Source: Deltaproteobacteria bacterium IMCC39146
Lineage (GTDB): Bacteria > Desulfobacterota > Desulfuromonadia > Desulfuromonadales > BM103
Reading direction: 5' to 3'
NCBI GenBank assembly: GCA_030005635.1
Contig: JARUHP010000001.1
Span: 62,001-126,000 of the forward strand
DNA length: 64,000 bases
Under the pieces are notes generated by a model. That model was not told the DNA's origin and did not search any database. It saw only the letters and a list, made by a program, of their open reading frames with translations. Both the position numbers and the translations under genes were made by a program. Of the stretch, positions 63,320 to 64,000 are shown piece after piece. Every line of letters begins with the position of its first letter. The first letter of the stretch is position 1.

Positions 63320-64000
63320 CTAGTTACTGGCGAAAGGACAACATCCTTTACGGATGTGATCCTTGATTTCATCTTCAAAGAGCCGCAACAGAGCTTCTAC
63401 CGGGCCCATGGCGCCTTCGGCCAGGGCGCAGAAAGAACGTCCCTTGATGTTTTTTACCTGGTCCTTGAGCATCGCCAGATCGTCGTTGGTGGCCTGGCCG
63501 AACTCGATTCGGTCGAGCAGCCAGGAAATGGTGGCCAGGCCATCTCGGCAAGGTGTGCACCAACCGCAGCTTTCGCGGGCGAAGAACTGGTTGAGATTGC
63601 GGGTTACTGCCACCATGCAGGTGTCTTCGTCAAAGACTGTCACGCCCGCTGTGCCGAGACGGCTCTCGACCTCTTCAAGAGGATTGAAATCCATCATCAC
63701 GTCAAGGTGATCGGCTGTCAGGTAGGGTGTTGACGCGCCACCCGGCAAACAGGCCTTGAACTTTTTGCCTCCCCGTACACCACCGCCAAAATCTTCCACG
63801 ACCTCACGCAGGGTGATGCCGAGGGGTAGCTCAAAACATTCGGGGCGGTTCAGGTGCCCGGACAGGCCAAAGAGCTTGGTTCCGGCACTCTCCGGATTCA
63901 GAGCCAGGTTCTGAAACCAGGCCGTGCCATGAGTCAGGATATGCGGCACGGTGGCCAGGGTTTCGACGTTGTTGACATTGGTCGGTCGCCCGAAGAGACC
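63320..64000 (-). CDS. nuoF: NADH dehydrogenase subunit F (3' part)
   Basis: The C-terminal 226 or so residues; the gene runs out of the right end (the frame is open to 64000). It includes GRPTNVNNVETLATVPHIL, LPGGASTPYL and the N3 cluster site ESCGWCTPCRDGL...C. NuoF binds FMN and NADH and passes electrons to NuoG. The 27-base spacer before nuoG contains GGTTGCTGGTTGCTGG-like short repeats. Confidence 0.94.
   Translation of the reverse strand, partial: GLFGRPTNVNNVETLATVPHILTHGTAWFQNLALNPESAGTKLFGLSGHLNRPECFELPLGITLREVVEDFGGGVRGGKKFKACLPGGASTPYLTADHLDVMMDFNPLEEVESRLGTAGVTVFDEDTCMVAVTRNLNQFFARESCGWCTPCRDGLATISWLLDRIEFGQATNDDLAMLKDQVKNIKGRSFCALAEGAMGPVEALLRLFEDEIKDHIRKGCCPFASN

Overview
The window looks like chromosome of an anaerobic, respiring, Gram-negative bacterium of the Desulfuromonadales (Desulfuromonas/Pelobacter/Geobacter relatives). 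This is inferred from gene content, not from a marker gene. The indicators are a 14-subunit-type NADH dehydrogenase operon with separate nuoF and nuoG, a selenocysteine peroxiredoxin, a DraT nitrogenase-reductase modifier, a diguanylate cyclase with c-type haem sites, a cytochrome P460, and the lipoprotein and LD-transpeptidase pair. There is no rRNA gene, no complete tRNA, no CRISPR array and no intact insertion sequence.

Layout. 0-5 kb: draT, a ferritin-like protein, a peroxiredoxin whose catalytic residue is an in-frame UGA with a hairpin just downstream (selenoprotein), an FMN-type oxidase and a PEP-synthase-like phosphotransferase. 5-11 kb: a lipid-modification cluster (chalcone-isomerase-like protein, DUF1295, FAD oxidoreductase, a DUF1365::cyclopropane-synthase fusion, DUF2878, DUF2177). 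11-13 kb: a periplasmic rhodanese and a divergent LysR regulator between degenerate tRNA-3'-end/terminator repeats. 13-30 kb: an envelope and protein-quality-control island with HtrA, LD-transpeptidase, an Lpp-like lipoprotein, patatin, CbpM/CbpA, five intact Hsp20 genes in two duplicated groups around a PAS-SpoIIE phosphatase, a double Usp, a frameshifted K+-channel-like gene, a PAS histidine kinase and Lon.

30-45 kb: a 1402-residue CheB/CheR/PAS/kinase/receiver protein, Pcm, a kinase pseudogene fused to a transposase fragment, a metal-efflux cluster (ArsR regulator, Cu/Zn-type permease, tiny His/Cys lipoprotein, SHOCT protein), many short genes (PilZ, zinc ribbons, lipoproteins, a two-helix membrane peptide), a zinc alcohol dehydrogenase, and a yajD-type HNH gene between two copies of a miniature inverted-repeat element. 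45-53 kb: an AsmA-like protein, a GIY-YIG protein, RhlE, a dimethylargininase-like enzyme, cyclophilin, cytochrome P460, a haem-sensing diguanylate cyclase and a CoA-binding protein. 53-64 kb: nuoF(partial)GHIJKLMN on the minus strand. A GxxExxY-family unit with terminal inverted repeats, now carrying a nonsense codon, sits between nuoI and nuoJ.

The genes fit a cell that handles redox, metal and protein-damage stress at the envelope, with complex I as the respiratory core. The best leads are the selenoprotein peroxiredoxin, the fused cyclopropane-synthase operon, the homogenised Hsp20 duplication inside the stress island, the Ldt/Lpp pair, the miniature elements, and the tRNA-derived repeats. 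All family names come from recognition of motifs by eye; no database was searched.
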